NCBI GenBank assembly: GCA_020048915.1
Contig: JAIFLU010000024.1
Coordinates: 1-47,298, forward strand
DNA length: 47,298 bases
Reading direction: 5' to 3'
From: Bacteroidota bacterium
GTDB lineage: Bacteria > Bacteroidota > Bacteroidia > Bacteroidales > JAAUTT01
Position 1 is the first letter of the stretch. Each line of letters opens with the position of its first letter. The notes under the pieces were generated by a model. It worked only from the letters and a program-made list of their open reading frames with translations. It was not told the origin of the DNA and did not search any database. The position numbers and the translations under genes were made by a program. Shown piece after piece: positions 7,721 through 15,929 of the stretch.

Positions 7721-9073
7721 ATGAATAAGATATTTCTGATTATAAAACGTGAATACCTTACCCGCATTCGTAAAAAGTCCTTTCTAATAATGAGTCTCCT
7801 GGGGCCGCTCATTTTTGCCACCTTCAGTATTCTCCCGGCCTGGCTTATGACCCGCGAAAGCGAAGAAATGATAAAAGTAGCGGTAATAGATAGTTCCGGT
7901 GAATTTATTAATAAAATTCCCGAAACCAAAACCCTTAAATTCGAATACATCAGTGGTATCTCTGTTAACAGCTTCAAAAAGGTATTGAAAAACAGTCAGG
8001 AATTTAATGCCCTGCTTTTTATATCGCCTTCTATAACCTATGCCCCAAGCCATGTATGGTTGTATTATTATAATCAACCTAACCTGAATCTTAGCTCGCA
8101 TATTTCCAATGCACTCAAAAAAGAAATTGAAGCTAAAAAACTCCAGACCTTCAATATAGAGAACCTGGATAAAATAATGGAAAGTGTAAAGACAGATGTT
8201 GCCGTGCAATCTGTTAAAATTTCAGAAAAAGGAGAAAAAGCCAGTAAAACTGAAATATTAATGATCATAAGCTATGCTGCTGGTTTCCTAATATATATGT
8301 TTATTTTTATGTTTGGAGCCCAGGTAATGCGCAGCGTTATTGAAGAAAAAACCAGTCGCATTGTTGAAATCATTATATCCTCGGTTAAACCCTTTCAGTT
8401 AATGATTGGTAAAGTTTTCGGGGTGATGCTGGTTGTGCTTACACAAATCTCGATATGGATTGTAATGACAATGGCTCTTTCTACGGTGGCCCAAAATTTT
8501 ATTTCCCACAAATCAAATAGCACAAAAATCGAAGCGACTTCACAAAATATCATGACCCAATCGGGTACCATAGCTGCGCCCCAAAATCCGGCAATGAATC
8601 AAGGTAACACAGAAGCGATAAGTGAGATTTTTTCCTATTTCGATGATATTCCGGTTGTTCAAATTGTGTCGTGGTTTATATTCTTTTTTATTGGGGGGTA
8701 TTTACTTTATGGCTCTCTTTTTGCCGCTATTGGCTCGGTGGTAGATACAGACACCGACACCCAGCAATTTATGCTGCCCATTACCATACCGCTTATGCTA
8801 GGATTATTTGTAATGTTTTATACCTTAAATAATTATAATAGCCCCGTTGCATTTTGGTTTTCCATGATACCGTTAACATCTCCAATTGTTATGATGGCCC
8901 GTATTCCATTTGGAGTGCCTGCCTGGCAAATATGGCTATCGGCGTTTATTCTTATCGCTTCGTTTATTGGCGCAATTTGGATGGCAGGGAAAATATACCG
9001 GACCGGAATTCTACTTTATGGCAAAAAAGTTTCGTATAAAGAAATATTTAAATGGTTGACCTATAAAAATTGA
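7721..9073 (+). CDS. ABC-2 type transporter permease (NatB-like)
   Basis: The 450-residue membrane protein belongs to the ABC-2 permease group. It has a basic cytoplasmic start (IIKREYLTRIRKKSFL), a first TM segment (about residues 22-42), a large extracytoplasmic domain (about 45-175), then a cluster of TM helices with the conserved E-E-K-T-S-R-I-V-E-I-I-I-S-S-V coupling motif between TM2 and TM3. A second Thr/Gln/Asn-rich loop near residues 265-300 is unusually polar. It starts 6 bases after the ATPase gene, a tight two-gene operon. Confidence 0.87.
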   Translation: MNKIFLIIKREYLTRIRKKSFLIMSLLGPLIFATFSILPAWLMTRESEEMIKVAVIDSSGEFINKIPETKTLKFEYISGISVNSFKKVLKNSQEFNALLFISPSITYAPSHVWLYYYNQPNLNLSSHISNALKKEIEAKKLQTFNIENLDKIMESVKTDVAVQSVKISEKGEKASKTEILMIISYAAGFLIYMFIFMFGAQVMRSVIEEKTSRIVEIIISSVKPFQLMIGKVFGVMLVVLTQISIWIVMTMALSTVAQNFISHKSNSTKIEATSQNIMTQSGTIAAPQNPAMNQGNTEAISEIFSYFDDIPVVQIVSWFIFFFIGGYLLYGSLFAAIGSVVDTDTDTQQFMLPITIPLMLGLFVMFYTLNNYNSPVAFWFSMIPLTSPIVMMARIPFGVPAWQIWLSAFILIASFIGAIWMAGKIYRTGILLYGKKVSYKEIFKWLTYKN

Positions 9074-9081
9074 TACTTTTG
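9074..9081 (+). promoter_or_regulatory. Promoter -7 element for the ECF sigma operon
   Basis: TACTTTTG matches TAnnTTTG and lies 40 bases before the ATG at 9122, overlapping the end of the permease gene. Confidence 0.5.
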
Positions 9082-9121
9082 CATCTATTGCAACTCAACT
9101 AACCTAATAACTTAGGAATTC

Positions 9122-9703
9122 ATGGCTTTAAGCCTTCCCGACAGTGAAATACTTATCAGGATAAAAAAAGGTGATCAAACTGCCTTTGAAATCCTGTATA
9201 AGAATTTTTATAAGATGCTTTGTATGTTTTCGTACAGGTATGTTAAAAAAGTGGAAATTGCGGAAGAAATTGTGCAAGATGTTTTTTTTCACATTTGGGA
9301 TAAGAGAAATTCGTTCGATCTCACCACATCATTTAAATCGTATCTATACAAGGCGGTTCATAATAACTCCCTAAAACATCTGCGTCACCAGAAAATTGTT
9401 CTTGCCTACGAAAACAGCACCACCTTTTCGGGTTCCGAACGAGTTACAGGACAGCAATATCTCGAAGAAACGGAAGTGTATCAAATTCTTCATGGTGTTA
9501 TCGATGAACTTCCCGAGCGAACGAGAGAAATTTTCAGCTTAAACAGGTTTAAGGGATTGAAGTATCAGGAAATTGCCGACAGACTTCAAATATCGGTTAA
9601 AACGGTAGAGGCACACATGAGCAGTGTTTTGAAAATTCTTCGTATGCGGCTTAAAGACTACGGTACATTTATTTTGGGATTAATTTTTATGAATTCTATA
9701 TAG
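9122..9703 (+). CDS. RNA polymerase ECF sigma factor, FecI-like
   Basis: The 193-residue protein is a group 4 (ECF) sigma factor: region 2 (FEILYKNFYKMLCMFSYRYV, then AEEIVQDVFFHIWDKR, F-K-S-Y-L-Y-K-A-V-H-N) and region 4 (I-D-E-L-P-E-R-T-R-E-I-F, then YQEIADRLQISVKTVEAHMS). It directs RNA polymerase to a restricted set of promoters and is normally held by the anti-sigma factor encoded next, 53-56 bases downstream. Length and order are typical of the many ECF/FecR pairs in Bacteroidota. Confidence 0.92.
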   Translation: MALSLPDSEILIRIKKGDQTAFEILYKNFYKMLCMFSYRYVKKVEIAEEIVQDVFFHIWDKRNSFDLTTSFKSYLYKAVHNNSLKHLRHQKIVLAYENSTTFSGSERVTGQQYLEETEVYQILHGVIDELPERTREIFSLNRFKGLKYQEIADRLQISVKTVEAHMSSVLKILRMRLKDYGTFILGLIFMNSI

Positions 9704-9759
9704 GGTGTTTTCTTTCAAAGAACTCATCTAAGTAGAGAAAGTTTTAAGTGATATTTATG

Positions 9760-10743
9760 ATGGACGAAATTAAATTAGTAAAATACCTCTCCGGGGAATT
9801 AGCAGCAGACGAATTGCGGGAGGTAGAACTTTGGTTGGAACTACCAGAGAATAGAACAGAATTTGAAAAAATAAAACAATTGTGGGAGCATACCCCTAAT
9901 TTGGAGAACTCCGATTTATTTAGCGCTGACAAAAGTTGGCATGGAATGAAAACAAAAATAAATGCATCGGTAACCAAAGAAAGCAAATCGAGAAGCATTG
10001 CCCTAATTCAATATGCAGCTGCGGCATCTGTAATTTTACTTCTGGGCTTTGCCGGTTTCTATTTCTTTTCGAATAAAACACACAACGAAACAACTCAATA
10101 TTCTGCCGGTTTAACCAAGCAGCAGGAACCTGTTATATTGCCCGATGGTACTAAAGTATACCTCAACCGCAATACAAATATCAGCTTTCAAAAAGATTTT
10201 AATATAACCAATCGCTATGTAACGCTTACCGGAGAGGCCTATTTTGATGTAGCTAAAAATCCGGCCAAGCCATTTATTATTCTTACTGCTACTGCCGAAA
10301 TAAGGGTTGTAGGTACATCGTTTAATGTATTGGCATATGCAAACAGCGACAGTGTGCTTGTTTCTGTTGAATCGGGTATTGTAGAAATGTACAGCTCGAT
10401 CGATAAGACTTCGAAAATTAAGCTTACTGTCGGAAATGCCGGCACCTATTTAAAATCTAATAAAAAGCTTATATCGCATAACAGCTTCGATTCAAATCAA
10501 ATAGCCTGGAAAACAAATCAGCTAAATTTCAAAAATGCTAACCTGGAATACGTAATTACCGCTTTAAAGCATGCTTATGGAAAGGACTTTGTTATACCTG
10601 CAGAGAAATACAAAAAATGCCGGTTAACTGTTAATTTCAATAATCAATCGCTCGACACCATTATCAGGGTACTTCAGGAAACACTTGGAGTTACTGTCTC
10701 CGAGCAAGGCGAAACATATTTAATAAGCGGTCCGGGCTGCTAA
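9760..10743 (+). CDS. FecR family anti-sigma factor
   Basis: A cytoplasmic N-terminal domain (KYLSGEL...ELWLELPENRTEFEKIKQLW) is followed by one TM helix near residues 83-104, the FecR domain (LPDGTKVYLNRNTNISF ... LTGEAYFDVAKNPAKPFII ... VVGTSFNVLAY), and a C-terminal STN-like DUF4974 domain (LEYVITALKHAYGKDFVI ... IRVLQETLGV). It should bind and control the upstream sigma factor in response to a periplasmic signal. Start choice: GTG 9748, ATG 9757 and ATG 9760 are all in frame; the last gives the common MDEIKL-type beginning. The next gene starts 4 bases after its stop. Confidence 0.9.
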   Translation: MDEIKLVKYLSGELAADELREVELWLELPENRTEFEKIKQLWEHTPNLENSDLFSADKSWHGMKTKINASVTKESKSRSIALIQYAAAASVILLLGFAGFYFFSNKTHNETTQYSAGLTKQQEPVILPDGTKVYLNRNTNISFQKDFNITNRYVTLTGEAYFDVAKNPAKPFIILTATAEIRVVGTSFNVLAYANSDSVLVSVESGIVEMYSSIDKTSKIKLTVGNAGTYLKSNKKLISHNSFDSNQIAWKTNQLNFKNANLEYVITALKHAYGKDFVIPAEKYKKCRLTVNFNNQSLDTIIRVLQETLGVTVSEQGETYLISGPGC

Positions 10744-10747
10744 TTTT

Positions 10748-12274
10748 ATGAATTGGGCAAGGCACATTATCATCATCGTACTTTTTTCGGGAAGTATTTC
10801 CGCCCAAGCCCAACAAAACATTTTAAGCCAGCGCTTTTCGTTTCAGTTCCGCCAATTATCGGCCGAAGCACTTCTGGACACTGTTTCCGGCACAATCGGA
10901 TATAGCTTTGCCTATAACCCTGAGATCCTTTCGGATCAGACGCCGGTAACCGCATCATTCGTCCAGGCACCACTCCACCAGATTCTTCAGGATGTATTTA
11001 AGAACAAAGAGCTCCAATTTAAAGAAGTTTGTAATTATATAACTATTACCCGAAAGGTTGCCGGGGAGGAATTACCCGATGTTTTTACTCCATATACCGA
11101 TTCTTCGGAATACTATTATATTAAAGCAAAAGTAATGGATGCCAACAATAAAAAGCCAGTTCCTTTTGCCAATGTAGTTATTACACGTCGTAATTTAGGC
11201 ACCATAACCAATCTGGATGGCAATTTCTCTTTAAAAATACCATCGGGATGTATAAACGATTCTCTTATAGTATCATTTATTGGATACCAAACGGTAGCAA
11301 AAAGCATATCTGCACTCGCCGCAAACGAACTAATATTCTTACAGCCTGCAGCGATAGAACTCAACGAAGTTATTGTAAAACATTACGAACCAATATATTT
11401 AATTCGCCAGGCTGTCGCTAAAGTGAATTCCAATTATAGCACCTCCCCCCAGATGCAGGTTGGGTTTTACAGAGAGACATCCAAGCAAAATGCAGACTAT
11501 ATCCAGATTTCGGAAGCGGTACTAAAGATATTCAAAGCCGCCTACGACCGCAGTTTTCAAACCGATCAGGTTATTGTATTTAAAAGTCGAAAAAGCCCTA
11601 TGGTAAAAACGATGGACACCGTTTCGTATAAACTTCAGGGTGGAATTTATAACAGCTTAATGATTGATCTGGCAAAGTACCCCGCCAGCTTTATGTCGGA
11701 TGATTATTTTAACATGTACGATTTTAAGTTTGAAGGGTTGACAAAATATAATGACGGCTCCGTTTATGTAATTTCGTTTGACCAGAAACCAGAAGTTGAA
11801 TACCCCTTGTACAAAGGCAAACTATACATCGATGCCAGATCGCTGGCAATTGTAAAATCCGAATTTGGCATTAGTCCGCACGGATTAAACTATGCCACCA
11901 ATGTTTTGGTAAAAAAATCAAGTTCTAAAATCAGGGCAAAAGTATTGGGTGCATATTATCTGGTGAGTTACACAAATGTTGAGGATCGGTGGCAGTTGCA
12001 CCATGTACGGGAAGAAATTAAAATTAGGGTCAGGAAGAAATACAGCTTCTTTAATTCTACATTTCACTCTGTTTCGGAGTTGGTAATTACCGATGCCGAC
12101 TCGGTTAAAACCAACCGTTTCCGTAATGCCGATCTGGTAAAACCTAACCATGTATTTGCCGAAATAACCAACCATTACGACGAAACTTTTTGGGGTAAGT
12201 TTAATTTTATTGAACCGGAAATTTCGCTCGAAGAAGCGTACCGGAAAATAAAGAATGTATTGAAGGATAACTGA
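10748..12274 (+). CDS. STN and carboxypeptidase-regulatory-like domain protein, no TonB receptor barrel
   Basis: The 508-residue exported protein (signal peptide ending near SAQAQ) has an STN/secretin-TonB N-terminal domain at about residues 28-100, then a CarboxypepD_reg-like beta sandwich (YIKAKVMDANNKKPVPFANV ... LGTITNLDGNFSL, about 118-200), then a ~300-residue region starting LNEVIVKHYEPIYLIRQAV that I do not recognise firmly but which recalls DUF5686-like proteins. In a classic Fec system the third gene is a TonB-dependent receptor with STN and plug; here the STN domain is retained but no plug or 22-strand barrel follows. It is probably the periplasmic or outer-membrane signal partner of the FecR protein. 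Confidence 0.75.
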   Translation: MNWARHIIIIVLFSGSISAQAQQNILSQRFSFQFRQLSAEALLDTVSGTIGYSFAYNPEILSDQTPVTASFVQAPLHQILQDVFKNKELQFKEVCNYITITRKVAGEELPDVFTPYTDSSEYYYIKAKVMDANNKKPVPFANVVITRRNLGTITNLDGNFSLKIPSGCINDSLIVSFIGYQTVAKSISALAANELIFLQPAAIELNEVIVKHYEPIYLIRQAVAKVNSNYSTSPQMQVGFYRETSKQNADYIQISEAVLKIFKAAYDRSFQTDQVIVFKSRKSPMVKTMDTVSYKLQGGIYNSLMIDLAKYPASFMSDDYFNMYDFKFEGLTKYNDGSVYVISFDQKPEVEYPLYKGKLYIDARSLAIVKSEFGISPHGLNYATNVLVKKSSSKIRAKVLGAYYLVSYTNVEDRWQLHHVREEIKIRVRKKYSFFNSTFHSVSELVITDADSVKTNRFRNADLVKPNHVFAEITNHYDETFWGKFNFIEPEISLEEAYRKIKNVLKDN

Positions 12275-12415
12275 AATTTTCATCGAGTTGATTGTATTTT
12301 ATAAATTTCTGAAATAAGCAGGCTTTTAAAGCTGTCGGGATTTGAATTCCCACCAAGTCATCATAAAGCAATTTCCCCTCTTTTTTACGCTGTCAAAAAA
12401 AGACATTATTCATAC

Positions 12416-12423
12416 TAAATTTG
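12416..12423 (+). promoter_or_regulatory. Promoter -7 element for the M64 peptidase gene
   Basis: TAAATTTG matches TAnnTTTG and ends 43 bases before the ATG at 12467. The 192-base gap before the gene otherwise contains only AT-rich sequence and short imperfect repeats. Confidence 0.45.
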
Positions 12424-12466
12424 CTTTGAAACATCTATATTTCGGCTGTTTAATAGCAATAACCTT

Positions 12467-13738
12467 ATGAGGACACTCTTTCTTACTTTAATGATGACAA
12501 TTCTAAGCTTCCAGATGGATGCTCAGTTCGACCAATACTTCTTTAATAAGACGTTACGTTTCGATTTCTTTCATTGTGGAAACTCTGTTACCGACGAATA
12601 TTACGTTGACGAACTCATTGAAGAGCCCTATTGGGGAGGATCGCATGTTAACCTGATCGATTCTAATTTTTATGGGAGCAACTATGTAAAAATGTACGAT
12701 TCCGAAAGTGGAAAGCTACTTTACTCGCGCGGATATTGCACTGTTTTTAACGAATGGCAAACGGTAGATGAAGCCAAACAAACCCGCCGTTGCTGCAATG
12801 AGTCGGTGGTTCTTCCTTTCCCCAAAAAAGATGTCCGGATTGAAATTTTAAACCGCAACAAAAAAGGGGGTTTTGAGAAAAAATTCGAATATTTGGTGAA
12901 CACCAACAGCATGTTTATTAAGAAAGAACACGAAGAAATTAAAACATTTGAAGTCAGCTATTCGGGTAATCCTGCTCAAAAAGTAGACATTGTTTTGCTT
13001 TCGGAAGGATATACCTCCGATCAATATGAACAGTTTAAAAACGATTGCAGCAAGTTTGCCTCTGCCTTATTCACAGAATCCCCCTTTAAAGAAAATAGCG
13101 CCAAATTCAATATTCGCGGGGTGTGGGCGCCCTCTTCTGAAACAGGAGTTGATATTCCTGGTGAAAACATCTGGAAAAATACCCGGTTAAATGCTTCATA
13201 TTACTTTTTTGGGTTAGAAAGGTATCAACTTACCTACGATTTTAAATCTGTTCGCGATTTAGCTTCCCATGTTCCTTACGATCATATCTATATCCTTTCG
13301 AATTCAAAAAAATATGGTGGCGGGGCTATTTACAATTTCTATGGTTTAAGTGCCAGCGATAATGTAAAATCGTCCTCCAAAATATATGTCCACGAGTTTG
13401 GCCATCTATTTCTGGGCCTGGCAGATGAATATGTAGGAGTTGTGGCCTATAACGAATTCTATCCCACCAATGTAGAACCTTGGGAGCCAAATATTACCAC
13501 CCTAAAGAACTTCGATAGTAAATGGAAAAACAAACTGGCCCCCGGAACACCGATTCCTACCCCTGCTGATAGCAGTTATAATCACAAATTAGGAGTGTAC
13601 GAAGGAGGTGGATATAGCGCCAAAGGTGTTTACCGCCCCTGGATTAACTGTATGATGAATAACCTGCATAATTCTAAAGGATTTTGCCCGGTTTGCAATG
13701 AGGCTATAAATAAGATGATCGATTTTTATTGCAAGTAA
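12467..13738 (+). CDS. Secreted peptidase M64-like metalloprotease
   Basis: A signal peptide (MRTLFLTLMMTILSFQMDAQ) precedes an N-terminal domain of ~140 residues and the catalytic domain. The catalytic domain opens with V-D-I-V-L-L-S-E-G-Y-T and carries the zinc motif H309-E-F-G-H313 followed by L-F-L-G-L-A-D-E-Y, the extended M64/IgA-peptidase motif. The end (W-I-N-C-M-M-N-N, then F-C-P-V-C) resembles the Cys-containing closing segment of the family. The 423-residue length is normal. There is no type IX sorting domain, so it is likely periplasmic or outer-membrane associated. Substrate unknown. Confidence 0.87.
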   Translation: MRTLFLTLMMTILSFQMDAQFDQYFFNKTLRFDFFHCGNSVTDEYYVDELIEEPYWGGSHVNLIDSNFYGSNYVKMYDSESGKLLYSRGYCTVFNEWQTVDEAKQTRRCCNESVVLPFPKKDVRIEILNRNKKGGFEKKFEYLVNTNSMFIKKEHEEIKTFEVSYSGNPAQKVDIVLLSEGYTSDQYEQFKNDCSKFASALFTESPFKENSAKFNIRGVWAPSSETGVDIPGENIWKNTRLNASYYFFGLERYQLTYDFKSVRDLASHVPYDHIYILSNSKKYGGGAIYNFYGLSASDNVKSSSKIYVHEFGHLFLGLADEYVGVVAYNEFYPTNVEPWEPNITTLKNFDSKWKNKLAPGTPIPTPADSSYNHKLGVYEGGGYSAKGVYRPWINCMMNNLHNSKGFCPVCNEAINKMIDFYCK

Positions 13739-13830
13739 CTGGTCCAATACTCCAGACTTAAACCGAAGAAAAGTAACCCTCTAAAATGTGGAATAAGGCT
13801 TACCAACGCTCAAACCTAGCATGGATGTTT

Positions 13831-13874
13831 AGTTAATTGTCACATTGAGCGGAGTCGAAATGCCATAATTAACT
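13831..13874. repeat. REP-like palindromic intergenic element
   Basis: Perfect 8-bp arms AGTTAATT (13831-13838) and AATTAACT (13867-13874) flank a core containing CATTGAGCGGAGTCGAAATG. From memory this core is a very common extragenic repeat in Bacteroidota genomes. It lies between the convergent M64 and HxlR genes, is followed by a T-run, and could also terminate transcription from the left. Confidence 0.55.
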
Positions 13875-13939
13875 GATTTTTTTCATGACCTCATTCAATA
13901 ACATATCGTTAAAGGGAAAATCTTCTTAACGGATTAGGC

Positions 13940-14383
13940 CTAATTCTCCACAAACGCCCGTTCATTTTTCCGCTCAAACTCCTTGCGCGCTTTCACTATA
14001 TCGGGCATATTCACACTGGCCCACTCGGCCATATTCAGCATTTGCACCAGCAAACTCCTGCCCATTTCGGTTAAATGATATTCAACCCGGGGAGGAATTT
14101 GCGGATAGATGGTACGTATAACCAGTCCGTCCTGCTCTAACGACCTCAGTGTAACGGTAAGCATACGTTGCGAAATACCCGAAATCATCCCTTTTAATTC
14201 GTTAAACCGGAGTTTTTCTTTTTCTCCCAACAAAAGAATAGCATAAATAGACCATTTATCACCAAACCGATCCATTACGTCTTTAATGGGACAATTTCCC
14301 GCCATCTCAATTTTAGGGGTAAAAATTTCTTTTATCTTTTTTCGAATCGTATCCGACTGATTATCTGCAATAGTTCTTTCCAT
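13940..14383 (-). CDS. HxlR family transcriptional regulator
   Basis: The 147-residue protein is an HxlR/MarR-like winged helix: C-P-I-K-D-V-M-D-R-F-G-D-K-W-S, then LRFNELKGMISGISQRMLTVTLRSLEQDGL, then the wing IPPRVEYHLTEMG. The Cys in the CP motif is the redox or electrophile sensor in several family members (HypR, YodB type). It is transcribed away from a nitroreductase gene, the usual target of such regulators. Its ATG sits in a small palindrome (TTAC-CGA-GTAA, 14385-14395), and its promoter is nested with that of the nitroreductase. Confidence 0.88.
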   Translation of the reverse strand: MERTIADNQSDTIRKKIKEIFTPKIEMAGNCPIKDVMDRFGDKWSIYAILLLGEKEKLRFNELKGMISGISQRMLTVTLRSLEQDGLVIRTIYPQIPPRVEYHLTEMGRSLLVQMLNMAEWASVNMPDIVKARKEFERKNERAFVEN

Positions 14384-14424
14384 GTTACCGAGTAATTAAA
14401 AAGTGCCTTCTTGTTTGGCATTCG

Positions 14425-14457
14425 GTTACTATTTATCTTTGAGTTATCAAAAGTAAC
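14425..14457. promoter_or_regulatory. Divergent overlapping promoters enclosed by an inverted repeat (HxlR operator candidate)
   Basis: GTTACT (14425-14430) and AGTAAC (14452-14457) form an inverted repeat. Inside lies a plus-strand -7 element TATCTTTG (14434-14441) with TTTG at 14414-14417 upstream. A minus-strand -7 element TACTTTTG (14455-14448) overlaps the right arm. A dimeric regulator bound here would cover both promoters. Confidence 0.5.
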
Positions 14458-14484
14458 TTAAATATTAAAACAAACTAATGTATT

Positions 14485-15135
14485 ATGTCAAATAATATTT
14501 CGAAAAAACTAATAGAGCATCTAAACTGGCGGTATGCTACAAAACGCATGAATAACCAGAAAGTTCCTTCTGAGAAACTAGAGAACATTCTGGAAGCTAT
14601 TCGCCTTTCGGCTTCGTCGGTTGGATTGCAACCCTATTCGATTCTTGTAATTGAAAATGAATTATTGAAAAAACAAATTCGTCCTATTGCTAATAACCAG
14701 GCTCAGATTGAAGAATGTTCCCATTTACTTGTTTTTGCCGCATGGGATAATATCTCCCCCATACAAATTGAGCATTTTATTAACGAAACGTCTATAGCTC
14801 GCAATATTCCAGCAGAATCATTAACTAATTTAAAAGCGATGCTAATAAAACGCATTTCTTCAAGCACTCAGGAACAAAATTTTCAATGGGCAGCCCGACA
14901 GGTATACATTGCGCTTGGAACGGCGCTTATAGCAGCAGCCACCGAAGAAGTAGATGCCACGCCCATGGAAGGGTTTAACAACGAAGAGTTAGACAGTTTC
15001 CTTCACTTAAAAGAGGCCGGACTTAAAAGTGTAGTGCTGATGCCACTTGGGTATCGCGATCAGGAAAATGACTGGCTGTTGAAACTCCCAAAAGTTCGCA
15101 GGGCAAACGAGAAGCTTTTTATCCGTTATCAATAA
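14485..15135 (+). CDS. NfsB-like NAD(P)H-dependent nitroreductase
   Basis: The 216-residue flavoprotein shows the NfsB pattern: N-W-R-Y-A-T-K-R-M near residue 15 (FMN phosphate binding), A-I-R-L-S-A-S-S-V-G-L-Q-P-Y, W-A-A-R-Q-V-Y-I-A-L-G-T near residue 135 and P-M-E-G-F near residue 155. It reduces quinones, nitro compounds or similar electrophiles with NAD(P)H. Divergence from an HxlR regulator suggests electrophile- or oxidant-induced expression. Confidence 0.9.
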   Translation: MSNNISKKLIEHLNWRYATKRMNNQKVPSEKLENILEAIRLSASSVGLQPYSILVIENELLKKQIRPIANNQAQIEECSHLLVFAAWDNISPIQIEHFINETSIARNIPAESLTNLKAMLIKRISSSTQEQNFQWAARQVYIALGTALIAAATEEVDATPMEGFNNEELDSFLHLKEAGLKSVVLMPLGYRDQENDWLLKLPKVRRANEKLFIRYQ

Positions 15136-15212
15136 AAATATACTGCCTGAAAATCATGCCTTAAAACAAACGGAATAAAAAAAATAGAAAGCAAACAATC
15201 TATAATACATCT

Positions 15213-15225
15213 GTGTTAATAACAC
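15213..15225. promoter_or_regulatory. Perfect 13-bp palindrome upstream of the YceI gene
   Basis: GTGTTA-A-TAACAC is a perfect inverted repeat with one central base, 51 bases before the ATG at 15276. Size and symmetry fit an operator; no matching regulator is identifiable, and no clear TAnnTTTG was found for the gene. Confidence 0.35.
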
Positions 15226-15275
15226 GAATTAAATAAATTATTCTTTTGAGTATAAACCAAGTAAATATATTAAAC

Positions 15276-15860
15276 ATGAAAAAAGTAGTTTTCCTTTTTG
15301 CCCTTGCCCTATCACAAGTGGCTCTTTTTGGTCAGACCAAATGGAATGTAGACAATTCTCATTCCTCTGTAAAATTTACTGTAACCCACCTCGTTATTTC
15401 TGAAGTAGAAGGTAATTTTAAAGTTTACTCCGGAAGTATTTCTTCTGCAAAGCCCGATTTTACTGATGCTGCTATCGATTTCACTGTTGACGTGACCAGC
15501 ATCAATACTGATAACGAAATGCGCGACAACCACCTAAAAGCAGCAGATTTTTTTGATGCTGCCAAGTTTCCAAAGATGACCTTTAAAAGTACCTCTTTTA
15601 AGAAAGTTGCAGGAAACAAATACGAACTTGTTGGAAATCTTACCATTCGCGACGTTACCAAATCGGTAAAATTTGATGTCACTTATGGAGGAACCGTGAA
15701 AGATCCTTATGGAAATATTAAAGCTGGTTTTAAAGCAACAAGCGTTATCAATCGCTCTGAATTTGGCTTAAAATGGAGCGCCATGACCGAAGCAGGCGGA
15801 GCTGTAGTTAGCGATGAAGTTACCATTGGATTGAAACTGGAATTTGGCCAGGCAAAATAA
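15276..15860 (+). CDS. YceI family periplasmic lipid-binding-like protein
   Basis: From ATG 15276 (MKKVVFLFALALSQVALFG) a signal peptide is followed by a ~175-residue lipocalin-like domain with the YceI signature: W-N-V-D-N-S-H-S-S-V-K-F-T-V-T-H, D-N-x-M-R-D-x-H-L-K-A-A-D-F-F-D, K-F-P-K-M-T-F-K-S, and the closing E-V-T-I-G-L-K-L-E. A TTG at 15246 is in frame but adds residues ahead of the signal peptide, so it is not used. Family members bind polyisoprenoid-type lipids. It is monocistronic, with a terminator after it. Confidence 0.92.
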   Translation: MKKVVFLFALALSQVALFGQTKWNVDNSHSSVKFTVTHLVISEVEGNFKVYSGSISSAKPDFTDAAIDFTVDVTSINTDNEMRDNHLKAADFFDAAKFPKMTFKSTSFKKVAGNKYELVGNLTIRDVTKSVKFDVTYGGTVKDPYGNIKAGFKATSVINRSEFGLKWSAMTEAGGAVVSDEVTIGLKLEFGQAK

Positions 15861-15880
15861 TTTCATTTTTAAAAATCATA

Positions 15881-15914
15881 AAAAAAGCTAGTATGAAAAC
15901 ACACTAGCTTTTTT
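15881..15914. terminator. Bidirectional terminator between convergent genes
   Basis: AAAAAAGCTAGT (15881-15892) and ACTAGCTTTTTT (15903-15914) make a perfect 12-bp stem with a 10-base loop. A/T runs at both ends serve the yceI-like gene on plus and the pseudouridine synthase gene on minus. Confidence 0.85.
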
Positions 15915-15929
15915 TATATCTGGTTCTAA

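Noticed and set aside
9710..9722. TTCTTT-C-AAAGAA palindrome between the sigma factor and FecR genes
   Set aside because: Short A/T-rich symmetry is frequent by chance in this composition, and no promoter box is beside it.
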